This document shows, piece after piece, positions 44,565 through 53,372 of a stretch of DNA of 64,000 bases; position 1 is the first letter of the stretch; each line of letters begins with the position of its first letter. The stretch covers positions 597,760 to 661,759 of the forward strand of contig NZ_FQXY01000009.1 in assembly GCF_900130125.1 (NCBI RefSeq), in the 5' to 3' direction. A program made the translations under genes and the position numbers. Under the pieces are notes generated by a model. That model was given only the letters and a program-made list of their open reading frames with translations, did no database searches and was not told the origin of the DNA. Origin of the DNA: Bacteroides congonensis. Its GTDB lineage: Bacteria; Bacteroidota; Bacteroidia; Bacteroidales; Bacteroidaceae.

Positions 44565-46946
44565 TTATCGTATTTCGTTCAATTCAACATCACATTTATT
44601 ATTAATCAAATCGTATGTGATGGAATTGATTACAAAGTTCTTATTCAAGGTATTCTCTTTCAGGACTGAATTAAGCGATATACCCCTATTCTTTATTGAA
44701 TTACTGTATCTGAATCGTGGCTTACTATAGTAATTCACATATTTATTAATACAGTGCTCTTCTGCTTTCAGTTTATCCAGTGAAGCTGTATCAGTCAACG
44801 TATCAACAAAGTAATACTCATCTCCTATCTTAGTAAGAACATAGCTATAACTGCCTGCGTGTTCGTTATAAGTATTGATTCTAAATTCAATATCATCAAA
44901 ATCATTGACTATATTTTCATCAATTACATTCTCAAACTTCAAGTCTTCATCATACGTTTCATCATTAAAAATATCCTTCACATAATCAGATGTAGTATAT
45001 TTCAATTTAACATCATTAATATGAAATGAATTACACCTGACAGGTTCTTTATCGGTACGTCTCATAGGAGTAGTTCCAAGTTGATTAGGAGCGTAAAGTT
45101 CAAATATCAACTCCCCTAATGTCATTTTATCAGATGGCAATGAAACGGCAACACCATCTTCACTTTCTGCCAGATTCATACGCCACGAAACTGTATTAGT
45201 CAATGAATAATCTGTATCAAACACCTTATCCCCTACTTTATTCTTATGCACCAGATAAAAACAGTCTTGCAATTTACATTCATCATAGAACCATTTCTCG
45301 ACAAATACACGCTCATTACTGCTATTCATATATGAATACACATAATTTCTATCTGCATATCCACCGCTATACTTTTCACGTCCAGAAATAGAATCATATT
45401 CCCCTTTAGTAACAAATCGCCAGTAGCCGTATTCATCCAGATACTTATACCAAGTTGCACCTGCCCAAGTATTTGGACCGTTACATATCTTATAATAATT
45501 CCTTGCAACTTTATTATGATACTCTTGATAATTAACCCATCCATCACCATCATAGTACATCTTATCACCAATTGCAAGTTTACATTTAAACATCGTATCT
45601 GTAAATCCAGTGGAATATTTACCATCATAGTATTGTTCATCAGATGTTACAATACATTCTGCTGCATTCCAATCACCAGACAGTCTATAATTTATATCAA
45701 TAATGAAAGTTCCACCTTTGACTGCTATAGGCAGCTTATTTTTCAATGACAATTGGACTCCGTCTGTTGTTTTCCATCCCATCAGACCGTAATCACTTAT
45801 CGTAAAATATGTCTTCCAATTTAAAGAAGAAGGTTCATTGGCAGTCTCATAATATGCTGCCTTCTGCCAATAACTTCCGTTACTATCTGCATTCTGTGGC
45901 GTTACTTCTTCAATCGGAACAGCAAGAATAGAAGGTTTAGCCCACCACCAATTATTTTTCGATTTAAAGAAAGCATTCAGCAACGTATAATTCTTACCAC
46001 TAATATCCCTTGTCGATTCATAATACTTATTTGCGTCTGCATTCTGATTTATAATATCATCCTCATCATTCCATTCAGGAATTATAGTATTATTAGAATT
46101 TGAATTAGCAACTACCACCACCTTATTATATAGCTCACCAATAGCTATACTGGCATTACTTTCATAAATATTCTGATTAACATTAATAACGGTGTTATCA
46201 AGTGCTACCACCGTATTACTATCATCTGACAGGGTATATTTAGTATATGAATTGATATTCTTAATAATATCATAGTCCACGAAGTAAATAGAATCACCAT
46301 AATAATAGCAAGTCATACCCAGATACCTTGCAATATATTCTAATACGTCTTTACAATTCTCTGGTTCATTTGCTTCATCAAAAAAATTCCTATCAAGGAT
46401 GAATAAGTTATTTAGTAAATCAGTAGTATCATTTATTTTCTTAGCGTTATGTACATAGACATTCTTTATTAGTTCATTAGTATCAATCTGGCTTATGATA
46501 TGTTTGATTACCTGATAAAAAGACACTATAGACTGCTTTTCATTTAGATAGGTGTAGTTATAGTTACCAAGAGATGAAAGAATATCATTGAACTGCAAGG
46601 ATAACAAATTATATTCTTCATTATAATCCGTACTGTAAAGACAGGGGACTGAATAACCACACCACAATAAAGAACCATTCTTTGAGATGGTACAATATAT
46701 CTGGTTTCCTAATGCTGTGTAGAGATTAGCCAGTACCTTAGTTGTTAAGACATTAATCTGGCAATCTGAGCATTTGATTGGTTTGAATACATCATCATCT
46801 GATTCATAGTTAATTGAAACTGCATCAGCAGAACAGAGTAATTCAGAAGCTATCAAAGTTCCTCCTGAATCTCTGTATATTTCAATATTGATAGTATTCT
46901 CATCTATATCCTTAAAAGATGAGTTATATATTAATTGATAGCCCAT
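44565..46946 (-). CDS. Phage distal tail / tail-tip protein
   Basis: The protein is 793 aa. It follows the tape-measure gene by one base and precedes the fibre gene, the site of Dit/Tal-type baseplate proteins. The start MGYQLIYNSSFKDIDENTIN and CSDCQINVLTTKVLANLYTA are of the kind found in Bacteroides siphovirus tail proteins. The large middle part is rich in Tyr, Asn and Asp (low GC content). No enzymatic domain is recognised. Confidence 0.7.
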   Translation of the reverse strand: MGYQLIYNSSFKDIDENTINIEIYRDSGGTLIASELLCSADAVSINYESDDDVFKPIKCSDCQINVLTTKVLANLYTALGNQIYCTISKNGSLLWCGYSVPCLYSTDYNEEYNLLSLQFNDILSSLGNYNYTYLNEKQSIVSFYQVIKHIISQIDTNELIKNVYVHNAKKINDTTDLLNNLFILDRNFFDEANEPENCKDVLEYIARYLGMTCYYYGDSIYFVDYDIIKNINSYTKYTLSDDSNTVVALDNTVINVNQNIYESNASIAIGELYNKVVVVANSNSNNTIIPEWNDEDDIINQNADANKYYESTRDISGKNYTLLNAFFKSKNNWWWAKPSILAVPIEEVTPQNADSNGSYWQKAAYYETANEPSSLNWKTYFTISDYGLMGWKTTDGVQLSLKNKLPIAVKGGTFIIDINYRLSGDWNAAECIVTSDEQYYDGKYSTGFTDTMFKCKLAIGDKMYYDGDGWVNYQEYHNKVARNYYKICNGPNTWAGATWYKYLDEYGYWRFVTKGEYDSISGREKYSGGYADRNYVYSYMNSSNERVFVEKWFYDECKLQDCFYLVHKNKVGDKVFDTDYSLTNTVSWRMNLAESEDGVAVSLPSDKMTLGELIFELYAPNQLGTTPMRRTDKEPVRCNSFHINDVKLKYTTSDYVKDIFNDETYDEDLKFENVIDENIVNDFDDIEFRINTYNEHAGSYSYVLTKIGDEYYFVDTLTDTASLDKLKAEEHCINKYVNYYSKPRFRYSNSIKNRGISLNSVLKENTLNKNFVINSITYDLINNKCDVELNEIR

Positions 46947-46947
46947 T

Positions 46948-48756
46948 TTACCTTAGTCTGTTTGTTCTATTATTGTGTTGTTTTAAAACTCCAACCAATG
47001 CTTTATCTGAAATCTTAAATTCAACTTCACCTGACATAGCACCTCCTTTTACAGATGAACCACCGTCTAACAGGTTGAACAGATTGGACTGCTGACTTTT
47101 ATTCAGAATCATTTCACCACTATTCACCCTAGCCAACACCTTATCACCAAAGAAGGAACTGCCATCAACTACACCACCATTGGCAAATTGTGGCATAGTG
47201 GCAAAAGCTGCTATTACAGAAGCTACAGCAGCACCAGCCAACAACCAACCTACTACTGGTGTTTGCGTGGCACTGGCTACGGCATTTCCTATAGACTCCG
47301 CTTTCTTTGCAGCAATAAGAGCTTCTATAGCAGGAATAGCAGTACCTATAGCTGTCATTAAATTAGCACTCCAAGTTAACCAAGCAGAAGCACCTTCATT
47401 TGTCATTTGGGATATAGAACCCATAACAGTAGCAATAGCTCCTAATGAAGTCGCATAATCATTATTTACTTTTACATCTTCTTCTGTTACAAATGGAGAA
47501 GTTAGTTTACCAATATCCTTTGAATTAAAGCCTTTAACAGATGGAATACCAGCAGGTTTTAAATCTCCCTGCTCCCTACTGTTATATTTAGCAGTAATAT
47601 TCAGAACTATTTTTTTCTGTTCCAGTTCCTGTATCAGTTTTAGTGCAGATACTCTGGCATCGTTTGTAATGGCAGCAGCATACTTCTTTCTGGCTTCCGT
47701 TATCAGCTTATCCAATTCAGCAACAGAACCAGCAGGAATTACTTCTTCTGTTTTTACCTTATTATTTCCTCCAGCAGGTTTAAGACTATTCTGTAATTCC
47801 AATGTGCGTTTATCAAAATCATACATACGCTTTTTCAAATCATAAGCATATTCATAGTTTTTAATCATTTCACCTCTATTGGCATCATTATCCTGATTCA
47901 AGAAATTCTGCTTTTCAAGTTCTGAATTTTGTTGTTTGAACAGTTCCATTTGTTGCTTAATAGAAGACAGTTTTTCCCTCATCTGTTTTTTGGTTTCACC
48001 TGTCCATTCATTAGTATCACCTCTGGTAGAATTAATCCTGCCTTGTATTTGGTTTATTTCCTTTTCGTATGCCTTTAACTGGTCTTGATACTCCGTTAAT
48101 GCCTTTTTCTCATTTCTAGATGAAAAATCATTATTATTGATTGATATATATTTATGTATATCATTAATATTAAAGTCTTTTCGTCCTGTTCTAATATTCA
48201 ATGATTGAATAAGTTCTTCTTCTGCACCTCCCAAGACATCAGTAACATCTATTTTAAAATCGTCTTTCAACTTTTGCAAGTCTTTAAATGCCTTTTCCCG
48301 TTCCTGCTTGCTTTTGGTAGTATCTCTGATTATAGATTCATATTTCGTAAACTCCGTTTCAAAGACTTTAGTATTGAATCCCATTGATAACTTAGCATCA
48401 TTCAACGAATCACGCAAAGCAGAAAGTTCTTTCAAATTCCTTATTGTAGAAAGAACACCGTTATTAAATGCTTCAAAACTGCCAGCAGACATAGACTGAA
48501 AGAATAAATCTACAGTTCCTTTACAGGAATTTAATGTATTGTCCCATTCATCATTAGTAGCCTGTGAGCTTCTTATTATCTTCATAAAAGCGTCACTGGC
48601 AGTAGTCGCAATTCCAATACCAGCAGCAAACTTTCCTATAGTACCTACTATATTGCCTGTTATCTGTTGAAACTCCTGTACTTGCCTACTGCTCCTAACT
48701 ATGTTATTATTAAAACCAGATGAATCAAGTAATAGTCTGGTTACTAAATCAGCCAT
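46948..48756 (-). CDS. Tape measure protein
   Basis: The protein is 602 aa. MADLVTRLLLDSSGFNNNIV is a typical start. Long helical stretches (KEINQIQGRINSTRGDTNEW, IKQQMELFKQQNSELEKQNF) and hydrophobic segments near residues 35-55 and 455-545 are as expected. Its length predicts a tail of very roughly 90 nm by the usual ~0.15 nm per residue rule. The order downstream of the tail chaperones confirms the identity. Confidence 0.9.
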   Translation of the reverse strand: MADLVTRLLLDSSGFNNNIVRSSRQVQEFQQITGNIVGTIGKFAAGIGIATTASDAFMKIIRSSQATNDEWDNTLNSCKGTVDLFFQSMSAGSFEAFNNGVLSTIRNLKELSALRDSLNDAKLSMGFNTKVFETEFTKYESIIRDTTKSKQEREKAFKDLQKLKDDFKIDVTDVLGGAEEELIQSLNIRTGRKDFNINDIHKYISINNNDFSSRNEKKALTEYQDQLKAYEKEINQIQGRINSTRGDTNEWTGETKKQMREKLSSIKQQMELFKQQNSELEKQNFLNQDNDANRGEMIKNYEYAYDLKKRMYDFDKRTLELQNSLKPAGGNNKVKTEEVIPAGSVAELDKLITEARKKYAAAITNDARVSALKLIQELEQKKIVLNITAKYNSREQGDLKPAGIPSVKGFNSKDIGKLTSPFVTEEDVKVNNDYATSLGAIATVMGSISQMTNEGASAWLTWSANLMTAIGTAIPAIEALIAAKKAESIGNAVASATQTPVVGWLLAGAAVASVIAAFATMPQFANGGVVDGSSFFGDKVLARVNSGEMILNKSQQSNLFNLLDGGSSVKGGAMSGEVEFKISDKALVGVLKQHNNRTNRLR

Positions 48757-48762
48757 ATATAT

Positions 48763-49079
48763 TTAGTTTTGTGTGTTTATAAATTGATTAGCTTTAGCCT
48801 GTAGTCTGGCTATATCGTCTTTACTGATAGAAGTATCTTTTTCTTTGGCTTCATCCCAATCAAACTTCATAATATCAGTAGGTGATAACTGCTTGGTACT
48901 GTTAGTTTGGGCTATGATATAGCTTATCATCCTAGCCTGTTCCCAGCCAGTCTTATTCTTATATTGCAGATTCTCCAAGATTGCCTTCACCTCATACATT
49001 TGCATACTGTCCAGAAAATAATCAGGTGTTATACCTGCTTCCAGAACTATCAAAGCATACAATTCGCTAATCGTTACTT
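48763..49079 (-). CDS. Tail assembly chaperone, frameshift-extended part (gpT-like)
   Basis: The frame is open from the A-run at 49078-49086 down to 48763 and encodes about 104 aa: VTISELYALIVLEAG, LDSMQMYEVKAILENLQYKN and more, an all-helical product. It has no ATG near its beginning (the first start-like codon is a TTG). It is the -1 frame relative to the preceding gene, so it is made mainly as a fusion with that protein. This matches the lambda gpG/gpGT arrangement. Confidence 0.85.
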
Positions 49080-49370
49080 TTTTTTTGAATCTACAGTATC
49101 ACATATGAATGCAGACTGCTTTTCCATCTCCTTAGAAAGAAAATCCTGTAGCTGGATAACTAAGGCTGGTTCATCATCGCATTCATTAATAAAGTCCTCG
49201 AATGTCATTTGCAAATCTGGATTATTGGCTACCAACAGGCTATAATAAAACAGGTAGTAATCCGTCAGATTCTCCAATCTGAATACCTTGCCTGTTATCT
49301 GTTCAAACACAAACATAGCTCTGATAGTATATCGTATATTATATGCAGTACCTTTAATTTGAATTTCCAT
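49074..49370 (-). CDS. Tail assembly chaperone (gpG-like) ending at a -1 slippery site
   Basis: The protein is 98 aa, acidic and helical (YRIRAMFVFEQITGKVF-type start, LQMTFEDFINECDDEPALVI), placed between the tail tube and tape measure genes. The final codons are TCA AAA AAA AAG TAA. The zero-frame contains A-AAA-AAA, a canonical -1 slippery heptamer, directly before the stop. Slippage would add the ~104 residues encoded downstream and give a ~200-aa fusion. Such chaperones coat the tape measure during tail assembly, with the short form in excess. Confidence 0.88.
   Translation of the reverse strand: MEIQIKGTAYNIRYTIRAMFVFEQITGKVFRLENLTDYYLFYYSLLVANNPDLQMTFEDFINECDDEPALVIQLQDFLSKEMEKQSAFICDTVDSKKK
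49078..49086 (-). promoter_or_regulatory. Programmed -1 frameshift site (A9)
   Basis: Nine A on the minus strand. The zero frame is TCA-AAA-AAA-AAG-TAA and the -1 frame reads ...AAA-GTA-ACG and stays open. Both P- and A-site tRNAs can re-pair after a one-base slip on AAAAAAA. Confidence 0.85.
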
Positions 49371-49420
49371 AGTATATAAATAAAAAAGGGGAAACTGTAA
49401 CAGCTTCCCCAGTGAATATA

Positions 49421-49876
49421 TTACGCTACTTTAGGTGATAAAGCCCCTGTTCCTTCCAAAGTAACAGAATAAGTAGCATTGTCATTATCTGGAGCATTAG
49501 CAGTAATACTGGTGATAACTACCTTGCCTGTATATCCACCGCCAGCAGTCCAGCCATCGGCAGGCATACCTGTGTCACTGTCTGCATTGGTGCATACAGC
49601 AAAAGCAACAGTCAGTTCTTCCCTGCTTATCCAGCTATTTACTAAAGCATTAAAATCTTCTACACTATATAAATTGTCAGTTGTAATTGACCAGCTTAAC
49701 TTGCTTACAGCTTTACTAGTCCACTTACCACCGTCTTTTGATGAAGTTTCCAAAGTGTTTCCTGTTAAGGAAAGCTGGCAACTGGTTGAAAATGCCAATG
49801 CTTTATAAGCAGTACCAGCACCAGTTGTATCTTTAAAAATCATCAGGTCATTACCTCTAAGTATTTTGTTTGCCAT
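49421..49876 (-). CDS. Major tail (tube) protein
   Basis: The protein is 151 aa. MANKILRGNDLMIFKD at the start and VVITSITANAPDNDNATYSV near the end fit TP901-1-type tail tube proteins with a beta-barrel core. It overlaps the upstream tail completion gene by 20 bp and precedes the tail chaperones, the fixed siphovirus order. Confidence 0.85.
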   Translation of the reverse strand: MANKILRGNDLMIFKDTTGAGTAYKALAFSTSCQLSLTGNTLETSSKDGGKWTSKAVSKLSWSITTDNLYSVEDFNALVNSWISREELTVAFAVCTNADSDTGMPADGWTAGGGYTGKVVITSITANAPDNDNATYSVTLEGTGALSPKVA

Positions 49877-50258
49877 TTGTGTTTATGTCGAATGTTAAAT
49901 TCTGAATGAATGTATCTTCTATGTATTCTTCATCTGCGCTAATCATCCTTATATCATTTATTTCTATTCCTGCAAAGTTCCCCCTTCTACCTTCTAAAGC
50001 ATCCCTTACATAGTCTGCCAGTTCAACGGTATCCGTGTAATCTTTAGAAGCTATAACTACATCAACCGTAACAGATTCATTAACGGAATAACTGCCTTTA
50101 GTGTAGTTTGGTGTGATATTGGTTCTTTTATAAATGATAAAAGGAAAAGTGGTGGATTCTTCAACTATCAAAGGATATATCTTAGAACCTACCTTTTCTT
50201 TTATCCTGCTATCTTTCTTTAATAAATGATAGATAACCTTTCCTATTTGTAAGCTCAT
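49857..50258 (-). CDS. Tail completion / terminator protein (DUF3168-like)
   Basis: The protein is 133 aa. YHLLKKDSRIKEKVGSKIYP and PFIIYKRTNITPNY fit the tail terminator fold that caps the tail tube at the head side. The 4-bp overlap (ATGA) with the preceding gene suggests coupled translation. Confidence 0.75.
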   Translation of the reverse strand: MSLQIGKVIYHLLKKDSRIKEKVGSKIYPLIVEESTTFPFIIYKRTNITPNYTKGSYSVNESVTVDVVIASKDYTDTVELADYVRDALEGRRGNFAGIEINDIRMISADEEYIEDTFIQNLTFDINTNGKQNT

Positions 50259-50704
50259 TTTTTATTAGCAATCCTTGTTATTGATTCTTCAACCATTTGA
50301 TTTATATTATCGAAGATGGCACGTTCCGTTTTATCTTTAGCAGTTTTAAAGAAATGTGCAGCCTTCATCCTCCCCCTGTTAGCTCCGTTTTTCCTAAGCT
50401 GTCTGGTAGTTGTTCCAAGTTCAAAGAACTTTAATCTAAAGTCCCCCATTATATGAACCTTCGCTTCTGTAGCTTTCTTATCAACCTTTAGTTTTATTCC
50501 ACTGCCTAAAGTTTTGCCGTTCCATCTATTCTTATGATTTATAGCTTTACCTACTACGCTTCTTAGTTGTGTCTTCGTTTCCTTTTGCAGTATTCTTCCA
50601 GCTTTCCGTAGTGCATTCTTATACACATTTTTTTGCTGTCTGCTGTTAAGTTCACTAAACATTCTTAGCACCTGTGAAGCGTCTACAGTTACACCGTTAT
50701 TCAT
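50255..50704 (-). CDS. HK97 gp10-like head-tail joining protein
   Basis: The protein is 149 aa and basic. KNVYKNALRKAGRILQKETK and KLKFFELGT-type patterns (FRLKFFELGTTTRQLRKNGA, LKVDKKATEAKVHIMG) fit gp10-family neck proteins. It overlaps both neighbours by a few bases. Confidence 0.8.
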   Translation of the reverse strand: MNNGVTVDASQVLRMFSELNSRQQKNVYKNALRKAGRILQKETKTQLRSVVGKAINHKNRWNGKTLGSGIKLKVDKKATEAKVHIMGDFRLKFFELGTTTRQLRKNGANRGRMKAAHFFKTAKDKTERAIFDNINQMVEESITRIANKK

Positions 50705-51014
50705 TAATAAGCTCTCCTATGATTTCTGTAGATTGTTTAGCCCTGTCTGAATTGATAGCCAGTATCCTATACTTCTTACCTTGATAGATAATTCTCATTT
50801 GCTCGTTTACCTTATGATAGTACCTGATTGTGAAAGTCAGTGTATAAGAAGTAAATATTTCATTATTCTGATTAACCCTATTACCAGAATTAAACTTAAT
50901 GTTGGCTCTTGTTTGCAGATAGTCTACCCATTCCATAGAAGTAGCCCCAAACTCATTTTTAACTGGTACTGATTCCTGTAGTAATATTGTCTCTGTCAGT
51001 AACCCTGCCCTCAT
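50697..51014 (-). CDS. Head closure / head-tail adaptor protein
   Basis: The protein is 105 aa. It begins MRAGLLTETILLQESVPVKN and contains GATSMEWVDYLQTRANIKF, with a C-terminal IIYQGKKYRILAINSD, the pattern of SPP1 gp16/HK97 gp7-type head closure proteins. Position between the connector and gp10-like genes supports this. Confidence 0.85.
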   Translation of the reverse strand: MRAGLLTETILLQESVPVKNEFGATSMEWVDYLQTRANIKFNSGNRVNQNNEIFTSYTLTFTIRYYHKVNEQMRIIYQGKKYRILAINSDRAKQSTEIIGELINE

Positions 51015-51025
51015 AGTATATAGTA

Positions 51026-51283
51026 TTAATAGCCGTACTGTAATCCAGTTTCACCGCTTATTTTTACTGCACTACATAATTCAGGATTCCAGCCAGGATA
51101 AAGAACCGTAGTTATAAACTTCTCTTGTCCAGCAGGTCTAATTTCTACAGTTACTTCATTATCATTGGTATTTTTAATGAGAAAATAAAATTCTGGTGTG
51201 AATACATCCTCTGTAATATCATCCATTCTACTAACCTGTGTAGACGTTGCCCTACCGTCTCTATTATGTATATAGTCAATCAT
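51026..51283 (-). CDS. Small structural protein of unknown role
   Basis: The protein is 85 aa. Apart from a basic/polar N-terminus (DYIHNRDGRATSTQVSRMDD) it shows alternating strands (FYFLIKNTNDNEVTVEIRPA). Its location among the connectors suggests a neck or minor capsid role. No family recognised. Confidence 0.6.
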   Translation of the reverse strand: MIDYIHNRDGRATSTQVSRMDDITEDVFTPEFYFLIKNTNDNEVTVEIRPAGQEKFITTVLYPGWNPELCSAVKISGETGLQYGY

Positions 51284-51585
51284 ACTTCTTTGTAGTTTTT
51301 ATAAAGTGAAATTAGATAGTCAAATGTATATGGCACTTTATTAACGGATGAATAAGATACTGGCTCACGATTGGCATATAGATTACCAATCAGCAGCAGA
51401 ATAGCGTGAATAACAGCAGGTGGGGTAAATTCCCCATCCACTGCCAATTCATCCAGTTTCAGATTCAAATTGCGTGCTACTGCATCCTCTGCAACATCAA
51501 TCAATCCAAGTATATATAAATCATCATCCTTGAAAGAATCATCCAAAAGAAGGTGCTTCTTAGCTTCTTCCAGTTTGACGTACAT
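51280..51585 (-). CDS. Phage gp6-like head-tail connector
   Basis: The protein is 101 aa. MYVKLEEAKKHLLLDDSFKD, followed by DDLYILGLIDVAEDAVARNL and AVIHAILLLIGNLYANREPV, is the classic three-helix pattern of HK97 gp6-like connectors. It begins one base after the capsid gene and overlaps the next gene by 4 bp. Confidence 0.9.
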   Translation of the reverse strand: MYVKLEEAKKHLLLDDSFKDDDLYILGLIDVAEDAVARNLNLKLDELAVDGEFTPPAVIHAILLLIGNLYANREPVSYSSVNKVPYTFDYLISLYKNYKEV

Positions 51586-51586
51586 A

Positions 51587-52804
51587 TTATTTTAAGATAG
51601 CTTTTTGGAAAGAACCTGTTCTTCTTGGTTTTGCATCGAAATACGCATTGATAACCAATCTAACTTTACCGTTAGCTGCTTGTGTGTACGGGTCTACTGT
51701 TAAGTCAATCCCACCCCATTGTCCAATAACAAAATCTTCAAAGTGTCCCATTACAACACCCTTACTGGTAACATTGGATGTACAATATACTGGATAACCG
51801 TTCACTTCATTTTCTTCCATCAGACAACCAGCACAACCGACACAGGTATGTACACCACCGTCAGTTACATTGTAAAGAGCGTCTTTAGCAGTAGTTTTCA
51901 AAATACCTTTTGCAGATGGCGATACAATGAAACATTTGTTTCCTGCTACATTAGCTTCTTCCAGTGCAGTTTCCATATCAACCAATCTCTTATAAGTAAT
52001 ATCCTTTGTTTCAGCAGTAACGCCATTAAAGATACCGGCAGGCATAGTAGCAGAACCAGCAGCACTACCCAAGATTGTAGCTTCCAGTTTGTCTGATATA
52101 GCATTTACAATGTCACGTTTAAGCATCTCTTCTGCACTGGCAGAATCCTGAATCAAGAATTGTTTGGAAACGTCTACATAAGCGGTTAGTCTCTTTGGTT
52201 CTAAGTTTACTTCACTGAAATCACCTGCACCGTCTGTAGCAGCAGCAACTTCACCAGCCCAGCTAACATTACTTCCAGAATAAGCAGGAATAGAAACATT
52301 ACCTACCAGTCCAGACAGATAGCTTGCACCAGCTTTAACCATTACTAAATTAGCTCTCAATGGTTCTAACAGAGCCAGTTTATCTTCTGCTACAGTTTCC
52401 TGTCCTGCACCTTCTACAGTTGCTTGTACAATAGCTCTTTCCTCAATCGGTAATACGATTTGTCCAGAATAGTTCTGTCCTGATTTTCTAAATTCTGCAA
52501 TACCAGCAGATACAACTTCTTGCGCTCTTTCGTCCAGTTGTCTGCTATTGGCTACGTCATTAATAGCCTTTAAAAGTGAAAACTTCTCTTTTTTCATAGA
52601 TGTATTATTTGTGTTTGTTAGTTTTGTCTCGCTTGCAATCTTTCTTATTTCCTTATCTATGTCTTCCAGTTCAACGGTGATAGAATTAAATTCAGCGTGT
52701 TCACCTTCATTTAACCGTCTGGTTTCCTTTTCTGCTTTGGAAACTATTTCCTCTGCCCGTTGCTTTAACTGTTCTTTTTTGTCTAACAGTTCTAAAGTGT
52801 TCAT
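51587..52804 (-). CDS. Major capsid protein (HK97 fold)
   Basis: The protein is 405 aa. The first ~90 residues are a charged coiled-coil scaffold domain (LKQRAEEIVSKAEKETRRLN) removed on maturation. The main domain has PAYSGSNVSWAGEVAAATDG, QDSASAEEMLKRDIVNAISD and the terminal VRLVINAYFDAKPRRTGSFQ of HK97-type capsid proteins. The protease gene overlaps its start by one base. Confidence 0.95.
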   Translation of the reverse strand: MNTLELLDKKEQLKQRAEEIVSKAEKETRRLNEGEHAEFNSITVELEDIDKEIRKIASETKLTNTNNTSMKKEKFSLLKAINDVANSRQLDERAQEVVSAGIAEFRKSGQNYSGQIVLPIEERAIVQATVEGAGQETVAEDKLALLEPLRANLVMVKAGASYLSGLVGNVSIPAYSGSNVSWAGEVAAATDGAGDFSEVNLEPKRLTAYVDVSKQFLIQDSASAEEMLKRDIVNAISDKLEATILGSAAGSATMPAGIFNGVTAETKDITYKRLVDMETALEEANVAGNKCFIVSPSAKGILKTTAKDALYNVTDGGVHTCVGCAGCLMEENEVNGYPVYCTSNVTSKGVVMGHFEDFVIGQWGGIDLTVDPYTQAANGKVRLVINAYFDAKPRRTGSFQKAILK

Positions 52805-53355
52805 TATTGTAGTTTGTGTCTTAGCTCCATATAGTAATCAGTCAAATCTTCTTTATCAAATGATTCCAGCTTTCTAAGTGCTACACTCGTATCAGGATAC
52901 GCTTCTTTATAGACAGGTGACACGTCAAACAGTTCTTTGAACTTATTGATAGTCCTGATATAAGAACCATTTTCCTTCTTTGTCCAAGTATCGGAATCAA
53001 TGGTGAAAGCAAAAGATGAAGTAGTAATATCACCTCTCTTTAAACCTTCCAGCAATTCATCTCCCAGATTTGTACAGGGTGCTTCAAAGCTATATTTAAG
53101 ACCTGTAGAATCAACTTTCAGTTTCAGGCTGCCTGCACCATATTTAGAACGTGCCAGAATACCTCTGTCTTCATTATGATTCAAAAGGCACAAAATATCT
53201 GACTGTTGTAGCACTCCTTCCAGTGCCGTAGGTTCTATAACTTCTGTAAACCCGCCTAAATCTCTAGATTCAGAATTGAATACTATTGCATAACCCTCAA
53301 CAATTCTGGAATCTTCGTTTCTTTTTTCAATTTTACAATTTCGTGTTTCTTTCAT
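52804..53355 (-). CDS. Prohead maturation protease (HK97 family, U35)
   Basis: The protein is 183 aa. IVEGYAIVFNSESRDLGGFT and the catalytic His in LLNHNEDRGILARSKYGAGS, plus the later GLKRGDITTSSFAF with the nucleophile Ser, identify the prohead serine protease. It removes the scaffold part of the capsid protein. Confidence 0.92.
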   Translation of the reverse strand: MKETRNCKIEKRNEDSRIVEGYAIVFNSESRDLGGFTEVIEPTALEGVLQQSDILCLLNHNEDRGILARSKYGAGSLKLKVDSTGLKYSFEAPCTNLGDELLEGLKRGDITTSSFAFTIDSDTWTKKENGSYIRTINKFKELFDVSPVYKEAYPDTSVALRKLESFDKEDLTDYYMELRHKLQ

Positions 53356-53372
53356 AGTATCGTAGTAATCCC

